This document shows positions 27,618-39,819 of a stretch of DNA of 64,000 nucleotides, piece by piece. Below the pieces are notes generated by a model, which was given only the letters and a program-made list of their open reading frames with translations, searched no databases and was not told the DNA's origin. Within the stretch, counting starts at the first letter, position 1, and each line of letters starts with the position of its first letter. The stretch covers positions 2,758-66,757 of the forward strand of contig MU001494.1 in the NCBI GenBank assembly GCA_010093485.1. The letters are read 5' to 3'. This DNA is from Karstenula rhodostoma CBS 690.94 (lineage: Eukaryota > Ascomycota > Dothideomycetes > Pleosporales > Didymosphaeriaceae). Both the position numbers and the translations under genes were made by a program.

Positions 27618-29689
27618 GAAGAGAGCGAGTGTAGTTGGAAGTAAATAAACGAAATGGAAGATAGTTTGTTTTGCTGAGCAGCTCAAAAAAAGAGTGAATT
27701 GAGGTTGGTTGCTGATGAAGAAGAAGAATGTTCGACGGATAGTGTCTGCTCTTGATGGATTTTAGAGCTAATTGCTACCGTGCTTACTGGGAGCATTCAG
27801 CGCCAAGTGGAGATTGAAGGTGTAAATTATCCACCTGCTGCGGCCGGCTACCAATAATCGTTTTCTCCTCGCCGTTTCATGTCAGGGATAGTAGGGCCGT
27901 AGTTGCCTCGGTCATCCCGCTTCTGCTTATTTTACCGAAATTCGGGAAACTGTCTCCACATTAGCAAAACAAGCTCAAATGTCACGAGAGATCGAAAGCT
28001 TGGAAAGCTTGAATTCACCCAACCAAACGGTACACGCAGCCTTCACAAAGATCTCGACCGACGGCCAGACGCACGTTGCGATCGCAACCCAACTTTTGGA
28101 TTGATTCGGCTCTATGTCAAGTCAGCGCATGACGACTCATAGTAACGTCTGAGCGATCAGAAACATGAACGTTGCAGCCGAACGGCGAGGCTGTTGCCCT
28201 TGGAAGTGTGTGAGGAGATGTAATCAATCGAAGATTAGTCGTACCCACATGCAGATGCCCCATTGGACCAATACTATTTCTTTCGGAATACCGAGCCTGT
28301 AAAAGAAACGGGGCCCCCTGAACTCGCCTGACAGGGTCTAAGAAGACTTGCGCGGAGCTCTCATGCTTGATCTACATAACAACCTAGCAGCTAGCATTAC
28401 GACACTTGACGGGCATCCGACACTAGGGCACATATCCACGCCCTGGAGGCATATATTGTGGCTTTGTAGCTGTAACGACTTCGGTCGAAAGCTCGCTGCT
28501 CTTATCGCTTAAATCAAGACTAGGGCCGGGGTGTCTCCGATACGTGCGATTTGCGTCGGCGAAGCCGTGCCGGCCGGTATGGACCGGACTTTGAGCTAGC
28601 CTCTAGCGAGCTGCTAAATGGCGGTATCGAATGATTCGAATCCAGGAACCTCCGGCACGTTATACTTGGAATGAGATGCGCGCAAACCTTCTCGGAGACC
28701 TTTAACCTATTCGGGAAGCGTGTTTGTACCCTACACCCTATGTATCGCGTCCCGCCCTCCCTTTCCGCGTGGTGCCTTGTCGGAACAGGTGACCCTCGCT
28801 CGTGCGGAGTATTGCAACCCTGCACGTTTCAGAGCGTGTATCATCTAGACCATGTTTCAAGAAACACCCAGGGCTCAATGAGGACAAGCCTGCAAACTAT
28901 TAGCTCGAGGGTTAAAGAGATCATGCACATTTTCCGGGAGAAGCTGGAAGAAAATAACACGCCAGGGGGCTAGTCACAGATTGACAGACAGATTAGGATA
29001 ACGAGTTCTACTAGTCCGAATGGAACGAATGTTATTCGGCAACAGGATAAGTTCCATGTCAGCTGTTAGCCACATGATGGGCAAATATTTGATGGTTCGA
29101 ATGGGATAAACGTTGAGTGCGTGGCTAGGGCGGTTACACGAGTTATCATCCGTTGGAACCGACGCTAACAAGTACTTCACTTGCTATTGAGAACGATCTT
29201 GGGACCACGATCGTTGTATAACAGCAGCCAGAGTGTAGTCTACCAGAGGTGTGATGAATATTGTTGACCCTAATGCAAAAGTTCGAGATGAGTGTCGTGC
29301 AGTGCAAGCTGAGCACTGATTTTGGTCTAACAATATGACGACGGTTCTCGATCGCACATCATGGCAAAGTGACTCTTACGTACGACCTGAACTCATATAA
29401 AAGACATGGGATACTGCCATCTGATGCCTCCTTTCATCTTGCCAGTCTTCACGGATCATGCCACGGACGAGGTGTCTCCTCGCCGTTGGCGGCTTGAGCG
29501 CCCCGCCGCCTGCTGACCAGGTGCTAGTTGCACGACTACGTGTGAACGGTTACAAAATACCAAAACAAAAATCTTCTCACCTGTAGCTCTGTTCTTTGGT
29601 ATTTAGAACGCTCAGTTCAATCTTCAATATGATCTACCTGCTCACTACGCGCCCGTTCCGCGAGGGCAAAAGCGAAGTGTCACTTGTTC
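27618..29689. other. Intergenic, nothing recognised
   Basis: Includes the promoter side of the GH5 gene. No coherent coding frame was found. A GATTCGAATCC string at about 28,632 resembles a tRNA B box but has no T-stem, so no tRNA is called. Confidence 0.5.
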
Positions 29690-31180
29690 CTATGAGTACC
29701 AATCTCCGTCATCATCTTCAATCGACTCGCCGTTTTCCATTTTCTCTCGCAGCTCCTTGGCCGTCCAGTGCTTGAATGTGAAGCCCGGAACTGTGTTCGA
29801 ATTTTTAAACGGTTCTCCGCTGACCAAATATGACATGCAAGTCTCGTAGTTTTCGTACACGTAGAGCTCAGGGTCATGACGTACCAGCGACTTGCCGGTC
29901 AACTTGATAAGACTGCGCGGATCTCTGCTCGCCTCTTTCCAGTTGGTTTGGTGGAATTACTGATGGGACTTGGAACCAATTTTTTGAGCGCATGTTGCTC
30001 TTTCAAATCTGTATTGCGTCATTAGTCCCGCCTTGGACTAACGTCACAGAACATATCCTCTAGAGGGGTAACATACCGGAGATGATTGAAGACCTTGGTG
30101 GCTAGTGGGTCTGATTGCCCTCTTCCCAGTCTCAGGCGGGCAGCCAGCGAGATGGCATCCTCGATGGCCATTGTGGCTCCGAAGCCGGACGAAGGCAGGA
30201 TCGAGTGAGCAGCGTCACCACACTGCACCAGACGTCCCCCATCAGACACCCACTTGGGTTGGGGATCGCGAAAGCGTAGTTTCCAGTTCATAGCCTCATA
30301 CTTTGGTGCCCTCTCGATCACCTCATACACGATTTCCGTCCCACCCTACACGTAGTGGAGCTCACCGTCCGAGCCCACGATGCGGTTCCAGTCCTCAATA
30401 GCTGAACCATCATCTTTGTGCGTGAGAATCCAGCCAAACTCGGCCGGCGACATGCCCACGAAGAAATATGCTCCAGGACCGATATGCAGGGAGGTCCATT
30501 CTCGCTTATCTTTAAAATAATCGGCGACAGCAGGGTTCTACAGGGCCAAACTTATTAAAAAACTACTCCGGTACAATGCGAAGCCCGAGCTAATAGGTGC
30601 TTTCTTGCGGCCGAGGATTGCGCCGAATGACTTGGATCCTACGCCGTCCGCTGCGACGACGATATTTGCCGTGACCCTGCGGTTGTCAGACAGGATCACG
30701 CCACCATAAGTTGCAATCTCAAAAAATTCCTCGACCTCTCGACCCGTTTCCACCAAAATACCTAGCTCCCTAGGGTAGTCGAAAAGCGACCTATAAAACT
30801 CCTTTCTACTCACAGAAACCGTGGGTAAGTCTGGCGAACCAAGCTGGGTTCCAAAGACCTTCTAGCCGTCGTGTTTGAATATTTGAAATTCCGCGGCTAT
30901 GGCCACCTTGTGCAGCCGCTCCACGAAGTCTGGCCATCTAGAGAGTGTGTAGTCCGGGCGATTAGATGAAGAAAATCTCGCCTTTATTTTACATCTTCAG
31001 CTCCGATAAAAACTTAACAAACGAGTCTCATGCCATAGTCTCCAGGTTCAAATCGCTTCTTGAGCACATAAACCTTGTGGCCTTGACAAACAGCCTCAAT
31101 ACCGAACACGAGACCAGAGATAACGGATCCAACGACAATAACATCAAGACCCAATCCTTGGTGTTAATCCATCGTGTGAG
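29690..31180 (-). pseudogene. Decayed FAD-dependent aromatic monooxygenase (salicylate hydroxylase-like)
   Basis: Remains of a PHBH-fold, FAD/NAD(P)H-dependent monooxygenase. Reading the minus strand from about 31,170 gives a degenerate Rossmann motif (DVIVVGSVISGLVFG, where GxGxxG is expected), then the 'DG' motif NIVVAADGVGS (about 30,640-30,670) and the 'GD' FAD-binding motif QCGDAAHSILPSSGFGA (about 30,170-30,220). A family-like C-terminus ends at the stop at 29,690. A plausible 68-bp intron remains at 30,009-30,076. Disablements include stops after RLVC, within HDG*KVFG, before NPAVADYF, in HYV*GGTE and in SHQ*FHQ. Several are explicable as CpA/TpG-to-TpA changes, i.e. mild RIP. The domain order is otherwise intact, so it died relatively recently. 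A substrate cannot be assigned. Confidence 0.8.
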
Positions 31181-31753
31181 GCTTCTTGGGAAGTGTTGAC
31201 TTGGATTCTCGAGGAAAAAGTGCAGGAGGTTGGCCAGTTCCTAGATACTAGCCTTGAATGGAGCACAGCTTGGGCGATTGTTTTCGCTTTTATGCCTTTG
31301 TGCGTGGTTGAACATACCCACTACCAGAGCTTTGCGGTGTTAGATGACAAAGGCTCGCATCGTCGCCATTTGGTAGCTGCTTCTGCAGAACAATCTACGC
31401 ACGGTGCACTATCGGATATCGGGGCATGTAGACTATATATTGAATAATTTGCGGGGATCATATTGCGGTCTAAAAGTTAGTTAGATGTCGTAGTATTTGA
31501 TGAGCTATCGTAATCTCCATGGCTTTAGGACGACGCTTGGTTTGCGAGGTGAACGCAGAGGAACGTGCTATTTTGAGCCACACAAGGCCACCTTCATCTA
31601 CTTTCCCCTCGACATTGCCAGTTCCGTATGTTAAATCATAGAATTAGCCGCTCAAATGGGTGGAGCGGAAGGGGCAAAGAGGTGAACGCTCACTGTCCTG
31701 GGTGGTCTTGCCTTTTGATTGGTTGCTCTCGTTAACGAGTCTCGGAAGACTGC
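31181..31753. other. Spacer between two gene remnants
   Basis: No readable protein. It may hold the destroyed 5' part of the amidohydrolase fragment that follows. Confidence 0.4.
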
Positions 31754-32017
31754 ATGTCTACTGGCGATACCACGTTTGATCGGGTGTGGAGAACGAATAT
31801 CTGGAGCACGACGAGTGCATTCTTTACCGTGAAGCAATTTGAGCAATTGAGGCAGGTGAGCCCCGTGGAGAGAATCATGTACTCCATCGATTATCCATTC
31901 AGTACCAATACGGATGGTTGGGCGTTTGTGGAGAAAGTGGCGCAGGCCCGGGTTTTGAGTGACGCAGAGATGGACAAGTTTGCTTACAAGAACGCTGAGA
32001 AACTGTTGAAGTTGTGA
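31754..32017 (+). pseudogene. C-terminal fragment of an amidohydrolase-2 decarboxylase
   Basis: An 87-residue frame whose sequence resembles only the C-terminal quarter of the amidohydrolase_2 family (2,3-dihydroxybenzoate / gamma-resorcylate decarboxylases, ACMSD-like). The key signature is RIMYSIDYPFS, matching the family's 'RVMFSVDYPFE', where the Asp is a metal ligand. It is preceded by VWRTNIWSTTSAFF and followed by the usual NAEKLLKL end at the stop. The barrel domain that carries the HxH metal site is missing upstream; normal length is about 320-350 aa. It lies tail-to-front with the dead FAD monooxygenase, and the two enzymes would fit one aromatic-acid degradation route (inference). 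Confidence 0.7.
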
Positions 32018-33268
32018 TTGGCAATGTATAAGAGCATGATTCGCATGAAAAGGTATGAAAAAGATGCAAACTCACTCCATGGAAACGCGAATTGGGTCTG
32101 GGAAATGCCACAAGGAGTGGCCTCATACAAATGAGGAACTCGTCTCACTGAGATCTCAATAGGGCACCTCTCATCGCTCGTGAATTTAGAGTGCACAGGT
32201 CGTTAGAGAAACGCTCGGTAGGCCTGCCGATGCTTGTTCTTCTCCGCTGGCTTTGTCAACACCTCTTCTGCCGGCAACCCAAGTCAATACGTCCTAGTCC
32301 CAGACGTTTGTCCTACCTATACCCACTCGACCTAGTCGCCGCTGTTCTCCTCTGGTGCCCTGCAATGTCTTTGACGGCGCAAGCGAGGGCTCCAACTCCC
32401 GTTTCGCCAATGACCTCGCGCGCCGGAACCGCTACTCTTTCGTACTCTACTGCCACTGCTACTGCGCAGCCTGCGATATAGTCTGTGTTGGTGGCAGCAT
32501 CGTAGCTGATCAACTCAGGATCTTTAGCTGTACGCCAAAGGAGTCGATCTCACTGGCTACTGTCACGCCGTTCCCGTTTTACCCGGTCGATACGTTTGGT
32601 GTTCAAGCGTGATGAAAAAAGAGAAGGGCGGCGTGACGGAGTTTTCAATATGAAAACTCGAGATGCTTTTCTGAATCACTATCTGATATCTCGTAGAGTC
32701 GAAGGGGTGATATTGATGACTTGGTGCGCGAATTTGCTTTCTAAGGCAGTGGTCCATTGCATGTTTTTCTCATACACTATATTTTACAGTGGTCGCTACA
32801 AGTCCTCTTCTTCTTGGCTCTCCATCCATGCGATCGAGCTAAGTTAACTGTGTTATCGAGATCGATGTTTGGAAATTACGTGAAATGGTGCGCGGATTCT
32901 ATAATGTTCCTCTTGTACAGACTACTGACTTGGCAGCGTCTTTTCGCGTCCAGTTGTTAGCATTATCTACTAATAGCATCATCTTATCTAATAACGGAAT
33001 GAGTACTAGTGCTTACATACCTCTTTCCCTTTTCATCTCTAATCGGTTTCGAGGATCCATCAAGGACGCAAACAACCATGCCCAGACAGTGAAAAGTCGA
33101 AGGATCCACTTTAATAAACGGCAGGATGGTAGTGCTGATGTAAGACCTTTTGCGGCAGATTGTGGCGCAGCATGATTCCAGCGGGCACCGTACAACCTAA
33201 ATGCACGAGACCACGCCAAAATTGAGTTTATCTTTTTGGCTTTGTGTGCGCTCCCAAGTTCTTTTGCC
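32018..33268. other. Intergenic, nothing recognised
   Basis: Short open frames (for example 32,191-32,481) have no recognisable domain and look like chance. The P450 promoter should lie in the last few hundred bases. Confidence 0.45.
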
Positions 33269-34845
33269 ATGGGCATCGACCTGCTGTATAGCCCAACTGC
33301 TGTTGCAAGCTTGATCTTTATCGCGTTTATTTTTGCTGCTGCCTTCGTGCGGAACAAACAACTGGAGTCACGCAATCGCAAGAATGGCTTCGCTCCGCCA
33401 GTCAAATATCGCGGCCTCGATCCGTTTATGGGCCTTGACTACACTGCAAAGATTTTCTCGGACATCTCAGTCATGCAGCGCAACCGTCTCCAGTATGGAA
33501 AGACGTTCATGATTGAACCACTCATCTCAGGACCGTCAATCGTTACCGTGGAACCTGAGAACATCCAACGGATCTTCAGCAGCGTCGATAGCGATTTTAG
33601 TGTTTTCTGGCGCAGAGACCCCTTTATGCCGTTCACCGGCCGTGGTATATTGACTGAGGACGGCGATGGCTGGCGACTTCCGAGAAAACTATACAGGCCT
33701 TCTTTCGCGAAGGCCAACCTTGCCAATTTCGAGTTTTTCAGCAGAATGGTGGACGATTTGATGGAAAAGATACCTGGTCAAGGCAGGACTGTCGATCTGC
33801 ATCCATTGCTGATGGGAGGGGTAAGTCGGACCATGACGAAGTAGACCTAGACCTGAGCGCTGATTTTCGCAACACAGTTCATGGATAGCGCCCTGCAATT
33901 CGCACTCGGTTACGACACAATGAATCCCCATCCAGACGCTCCGCTATCACGGGACCAGTTCAGTAGTATCTGGGCCCATGGAATGCAGGGTATTGCCTTC
34001 CGTGTCCTGACTGGCCGTCTCAACTTCCTTTTCCCAATGACGAAGTTCAAGCAGGCGTGTCTTCAGGCCCACGAGTTCGTGGAGTTTCATATACAGCAAG
34101 CCGTCAAAACAGCTGCTGAAAAGGATAAAAGCCAGGTTGGCGTGGGGTCGCTCCTTGCACAAACTCAGGATCGGACACTAGTCCGCGACATGCTAGTACA
34201 GGGTGTCATTGGAGCCCAGGATACAACTTCCGTGCTTACCAGCAATACTATCCATCTACTTGCGCGCCACCCGGCCCTGTGGAAGGCGCTCCGAGAGGAG
34301 GTCTTGAGGCGCGGAGACGACCTTTTCACCTTTGATGCCCTGCGCAGCAACGAGCTCATACAGAACATGCTCTCTGAATGTAAGCTCTTCCTCCCAAACC
34401 CTCGTCGTCGGTTCTAACACGCGTCCAAGCGCTCCGCCTCCGCCCTGTCTTTCCCGCAGTCGACCGCGTGGCCATCCGTGATACTACACTCCCAACTGGG
34501 GGCGGAAAAGACGGCACGTCTCCCGTTCTAGTGAAAGCAGGAACCCGCGTGCAGCCCGCGTTCTACGCTTTGCATCGAGAACCGTCCATATATGGCCCCA
34601 ACGTGGAGGAGTTTGATCCGCATCGCTGGAAGAATATCAAGCCGTCGCAATGGGAGTTCATGGCGTTTGGTGGAGGACCGAGAAGCTGTATGGGGAGGGA
34701 GAAGAGTTTGGTCGAAGCGGCGTACTTGCTGGCGAAGCTTGCGGGTAGGTTTGAGACGCTGGAGCCTCGGGATGACAGGCCTTGGACCGGGATAATGGTT
34801 TTTACGTGTGCCAACAAGTATGGCTGTTTGGTCGCATTTGAGTAG
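33269..34845 (+). CDS. Cytochrome P450, CYP52-like
   Basis: ER-anchored haem monooxygenase. The general family resemblance is to the CYP52-type (alkane/fatty-acid) clan, but the substrate is not known. Exons 33,269-33,820, 33,878-34,379 and 34,430-34,845 join to 489 aa; the introns are 57 and 50 bp with GT/AG ends. The ATG at 33,269 is the first ATG in frame. Visible parts: N-terminal membrane anchor (about residues 8-30); GRGILTEDGDGWRLPRKLYRPSF (C-helix region); I-helix GAQDTT; ExxR created exactly by splicing of intron 2 (E351-R354, ESLR); the PERF-equivalent FDPHRW; and the haem loop FGGGPRSCMG with Cys438. All catalytic motifs are intact, unlike the two neighbouring gene remnants. Confidence 0.9.
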
Positions 34846-36075
34846 ACCAATGTCGTTCCTTGGTCACAGACAGAGACAATTCCGATGTTCCCCAGACATG
34901 AGTGCGATCCTATGCCTCGCATGGAAACTGTACCATGATACCTGTGACCAAATCCAGTCTCGATATGCATATTGCTCCAGTGGGCATCACTACCTTCTAA
35001 TCAGATTGGTCGACGGGTAACCCAGACGGCATTGACCTTCGCGTGCAGTGTAACGTCGCGCTGGTTCTGCTGCAACACCGGGAGCGTGACGCACTATCAC
35101 GGCATCATCTCCGCGTGTGCGTGCAATGGTGTCGAATTAAGGAGCGAGTCGACGGTCCACAGCAGGAAGATGCTGTGCGAACTGATATTATGCAGCCAAT
35201 CAACTGTTGGCAGCAGATGCAGGGGCGGCTAGCGGAGCGACTAAATAAACATCGCCCTACATACAACACAGTGAGCACACCTGCCTCATCTGCTGATTCC
35301 CTCCAACATCACGACGATCGCATCGCGCGAGTCCTCAACCTCGGATGCCCACGTCGGGATGCCTTCTTGGTCGGTACGCGGTCAATCTCTCGTCGCGACC
35401 TCGTGCCCTGGCAGCATAGCCCCGTCTTCCCCTTTCTTGCAATGTTCTCGCGCGAGTCTGTCACCATGGTGTCCACACAAGCAGAAGGTCGCAATATGGG
35501 ATTCTCTAGCGCCGAAAGAGAACATCGATACCCCAGGATGTTTCATGCGTCAATGAGTCCTGGAGCTGCCCTGGGTGCGCCCACATGGGCCGGTTTTAAC
35601 AAATGTAATCGGCACTCTGTTAGTCTCGCACCTTCAGGTGCTCCTTCTTCTCGGGATGCCTGAGGCCATGTACGGGTACAACTGTTCGCGTCACCAGGAT
35701 CCGTATCCCGGCGTACCATCGCCGTAAACATGCAGCCTCCCCGCACCCTCGGCTAGGAACGGTAGCTGCACATGGACGCCGCCGGCAAACAACAGCACGA
35801 GACAGCGGTATGCAAACGGCGGTGGCGCTCGATAATCCGGGGTGGAGCCGCCAGCAGTCTGGATGATCTGCCTCTCCGTCCGCACAAGATCAGCGCGGCG
35901 TAAGGTGATGAGGGCGGACCCCTGTCACTGGCCGCCTGCGCAACGACCTCACATTCACCTCGCCTCCTATGCCCGAAGTCGTCCCGCCCCCACATTGTTA
36001 TAAAACCTCCGCCGCCCACGGCCTCGCATCGCTCTTCACCCGGATCGCGAATTTCGACACCACTCCACTGACAAC
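34846..36075. other. Intergenic, includes alpha-glucosidase promoter
   Basis: No convincing gene. Long frames at 35,043-35,663 and 35,753-36,229 have no recognisable domain. A TATA-like TTATAAAAC at 35,998-36,006 lies 70 bp before the alpha-glucosidase ATG. Confidence 0.5.
35998..36006 (+). promoter_or_regulatory. TATA-like box of the alpha-glucosidase gene
   Basis: TTATAAAAC, 70 bp upstream of the start codon and followed by C-rich sequence. The position suits a fungal core promoter. This is inference from sequence and spacing only. Confidence 0.45.
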
Positions 36076-38947
36076 ATGCGCGTCGAGCAGCTTGTTCTCG
36101 GGTTGGTCGCCTTCGCGCGCTCCGCCATTGCGGCTCCCGCCCCTCTCGATCTTGTCGTGCGCGACGGTGTGTCTGCGGACGACTGCCCCGGTTACGAGGC
36201 GTCGAACGTGAAGAAGACCGACTCGTCAATCACCGCGGATCTCACCCTCGCCGGCGACGCGTGCAATGTCTACAGTGACGACCTCAAGGACTTGAAGCTC
36301 CTTGTCGAGTACCAATCAAGTAAGTCACAGCTATTACTACCCGTCGTGTCGAAAGGACGGACACTGTGTTGTGTGTCGTGGGTTCGAGCAGGTCGCAACC
36401 AACGTTCCGGATTCTACCGAGCCTTATACATTCCGTGACACGGCGCATATCCAGCGCGCGTCTTGTCCTGCCATTCGCCATACTGATCTGTTTGCAGAGG
36501 ATCGTTTGCATGTCAAAATCTTCGACAAAGACGAGCAGGTTTACCAGGTGCAGGAAGAGCTGGTCCCGCGGCCCAAGCATGGCGAGACGCCTTCCGCCGA
36601 CGCTGCTCTTGAGTTCGAGCTGGTTGAGAAGCCCTTCTCCTTCAAGATCACTCGCAAGGAAAACGACGAGGTCTTGTTTGACACATCTGGCCGGCAATTG
36701 ATATTCGAGTCGCAGTATGTAGGTCTGCGTACTAGCTTGCCCGATAACCCGAACATCTACGGGCTGGGTGAGCATAGCGACCCGTTCCGCCTGCCTAACG
36801 TGAACTATCATCGCACGATGTGGAACTCGGAGTCACCCTTCATTCCGACCAACGCCAACCTCTACGGCTCTCACCCTGTCTACTTTGACCACCGTGGAGA
36901 CAAGGGAACTCACGGCGTGTTCTTGCTCAACGCGAATGGCATGAAAATCGACCTGGACGTGACCGAGTCTGGAGATCAGTACCTGCAGTACAACACCATC
37001 GGCGGCATTATCGACCTCTACTTCCTGGCAGGCAAGCAACCTGCAGAGGTATCCAAGCAGTATGCCGACACGGTTGGTTATTCTGCAATGTATCCATATT
37101 GGGCTTTCGGCTTCCACCAGTGCAAGTATGGTTACTGGGACGTCAACATGGTCGCAGAGGTCGTCGGGAACTACTCCACCGCCGGCATTCCCTTGGAAGT
37201 CATGTGGACCGATATCGACTACATGGACGGGCGCCAGGACTTCACCACCGACCCCGAGCGCTTTCCCATCGGTAAGATGCGCGAACTTGTGTCCACTCTC
37301 CACTCTCGTGGCCAGCGCTATGTTCTCATCCTCGACCCTGGAGTTCACTTCAAGGAAGGTTATGCTCCGTATGAGCGGGGCCATGAGATGGGCGTCTTTT
37401 ACAAGAATGCCGATGGATCTGATCACCTGGGCGTCCAATGGGCTGGCACTGTTGCATGGCCCGACTGGCTCGCGCCGAACACGTCCAAGTGGTGGGCGGA
37501 CGAAATCGCGACGACTTTCAGCGCTGATAATGGTATCGACCTCGATGGCATCTGGGTCGATATGAATGAAGCGTCGAACTTCTGCGGAGACATTGATTGC
37601 AACCCTCTTGACAACCAAGGCAATCCTCCAAAGGTCGGACACGACCCGCGACCAAATACCGGCCGCCCGATCCCCGGCTTCCCAGACGACTTCCAGCCAA
37701 ACCGTCGCTCGGTCACCCGTCAAGATAACGGTAAGTATAAGGGTCTCCCTGGTCGAGACTTGTTTGTGGCCAAGTATGACCCCGTGAACCATCGCGGCAA
37801 TCTCTCTGGCTTCACGATCTGGACAAACAACACCAACGCCGACGGAACCAAGGCTTACGATACGCACAACCTTCACGGCCACGCCATGTCGCATGTCACC
37901 TACGATGCCATGTTGGCCCGCCGTCCCGGTCTCCGACCCTTGGTACTCACGCGCTCGACCTTCGCCGGCAACGGTCGCAAGGCCACGCACTGGTTCGGCG
38001 ACAACGAGTCTTCCTGGGAGCACTACCGCGTCTCGATCCGCCAGATGCTCGCCTGGGTGTCCATGCACCAGATGCCCATGGTTGGCTCCGACGTCTGCGG
38101 CTTCAACGGCAATGCAAATGAGCAGATGTGCGCGCGGTGGGCCCTGCTCGGTGCCTTCCAGCCCTTCTACCGCAACCACGCCGAGATATCTTCCGTCCAG
38201 CAGGAATTCTACCAGTGGCCGCTCACCATCACGGCAGCCAAGAAGGCCATCGACACGCGGTACAAGCTGATCGACTACGCCTACACCGCGCTGCACTACC
38301 AGACGACCCAGGGCACGCCGATGATCAACCCGCTCTTCTTCCTGTACCCGGAGGACTCAAACACCTTCGGCATCCAGCACCAGTGGTTCTACGGCGACGC
38401 GCTCCTCATCTCGCCCGTGACGACCGACTGGTCCGAAAGCGTGACCTTGTACCTGCCCAAAGACACTTTCTACGACTACTGGACCGGCCGCCGCATCGAG
38501 GGCCTCGGCGCCAACGTCACCCTCAACCACGTCTCCTGGACCGACATCCCCGTGCACATCCGGGCCGGCACCATTATCCCGCAGCGCGCCAACTCAGCCA
38601 ACACAACCGCAGAGCTGCGCAAGGAGAACTTCGTCTTCGTGGTCGCGCCCGATGTCGACGGCAAGGCAAAAGGCCGCCTGTACATCGACGAGGGCGAGAA
38701 GATCGTGCAGGAGCAGACTACCCTGCTCGACATCACCTGGGACAACGGACATATTACTGTGGGCGGCCGCTGGGGGTATCCCGGGTTGAAGGGGGAGAGT
38801 ATTACGATTGAGCGGTTTAAGGTGCTGGGGCAGGAGGAGATTCAGATGGGGTCGTTGGGCGAGGCGTCGACGTTTGATCCGGCGACTGGGGCCGTCACGG
38901 TGGAGGGGTCTTGGAACTTGGATGCGGATTTCGAGGTGCATATGTAG
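36076..38947 (+). CDS. Secreted GH31 alpha-glucosidase
   Basis: Exo-acting alpha-1,4-glucosidase releasing glucose from maltose, starch oligomers and similar substrates; secreted. Exon 1 is 36,076-36,319 and exon 2 is 36,498-38,947, joined to 897 aa across a 178-bp intron. That intron is long for this locus; its splice restores the conserved reading from LVEYQS into DRLHVKIFDKDEQVYQV. A signal peptide covers about residues 1-20 (ends AIAAPAP). Catalytic signatures: nucleophile Asp at about 436 in GIWVDMNEASNF, and the acid/base region HWFGDNESSWEHYR with VGSDVCGF close by. The C-terminal beta domains end at the TAG at 38,947. The length is normal for fungal AgdA-type enzymes. A single complete gene without neighbours of the same pathway. 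Confidence 0.95.
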
Positions 38948-39819
38948 TGCGCTTCTTCTTGCAGTGGCTTGTACGCCACCTGTACATGGCGATTATGATG
39001 GGGGTTCGGCTGGTCATCTATCGGCGTTGACGGAGCATTTGCATTGCATGGCGCACAACGGCATGGTGTTGCGAGGGCATATCCCATAGCTGACTTTTTA
39101 GCTCATCACCTCGTGTATTGATGCTAGGTCATTACACCCAGAGACGAAGATTTCTCCACCATCATATCATGACCCTCTCTGCTCTTGTTCTGTGAAACGA
39201 AACGATCACAACAAACGTACGTCCCCGCTCCTATCCCGCACCGCTTCTCCAGAAGCGCAGACCACGCTCCACAGACCCGTTCGCACGTTCGACAGCACCG
39301 ATATGATCACAGTTACAGATAGAAGTGCACAAGTCATGTATTGGCCTGCTACGTTACTGGTGCGATACGACCGATGCCCAACGGTCACACGTCGTCGTGC
39401 AATCGCACTACTAAACTATAGACTGCTCTGCCTGGTGCGGGCTCCCGTGATGAGTGGTCTGCAACGGGGACGAGTGCGGTATCCGACGGGCGCGTGATAG
39501 GTGGAGTTCGCTGCGCTCGCGGATGGAGCGAACATCTTGAGTATGCGCCGACTGGATCTCCCCGTATGCATGGGCATCTTCGGGGTCGGTGGGCTACAGG
39601 ACTGGCGGTTGGGCGCGTTCTGCGGGGCCTCTGGTACCAATTTGCTTGCGCGCAATTTGGAAGACTTGGGCCCATTGCGCACGCGCATCGAGATGCTCGT
39701 GGGGCTTTAGCATCGCCATTATGGAGCACACACGCTCACACAACTTCCACCCGTCCTGCCTTCCGTCTGTGAGCGCGGCTTGCGTTGGCGTTTACGCGTT
39801 TTACGAGTCTTCTAGAACC
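38948..39819. other. Intergenic between convergent genes
   Basis: 3' regions of the alpha-glucosidase (plus) and CTU1 (minus). No gene recognised. Confidence 0.5.

Noticed and set aside
27618..27686. Upstream extension of the GH5 protein
   Set aside because: The extra codons start from TTG and place a non-signal sequence before a clear signal peptide beginning at the ATG at 27,617.
28611..28670. tRNA B-box-like GATTCGAATCC
   Set aside because: The flanking bases cannot form a T stem and no D or anticodon arm is found at suitable distance on either strand.
32191..32612. Possible secreted protein frame
   Set aside because: Two overlapping frames with Thr/Ala-rich ends, but no family pattern and no splice model; probably chance or an unrecognisable relic.
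35043..36229. Long open frames (206 and 158 codons) before the alpha-glucosidase
   Set aside because: GC-rich DNA yields long chance frames; no domain, signal peptide or conserved motif, and they overlap the promoter.
36320..36497. Alpha-glucosidase without the 178-bp intron (frame starting at 36,302)
   Set aside because: That frame lacks a signal peptide, and the inserted residues are foreign to GH31; splicing from the ATG at 36,076 restores the conserved N-terminus.
36833..38296. 487-codon minus-strand frame
   Set aside because: Antisense shadow of the GH31 gene; composition follows the codon third positions of the real gene.
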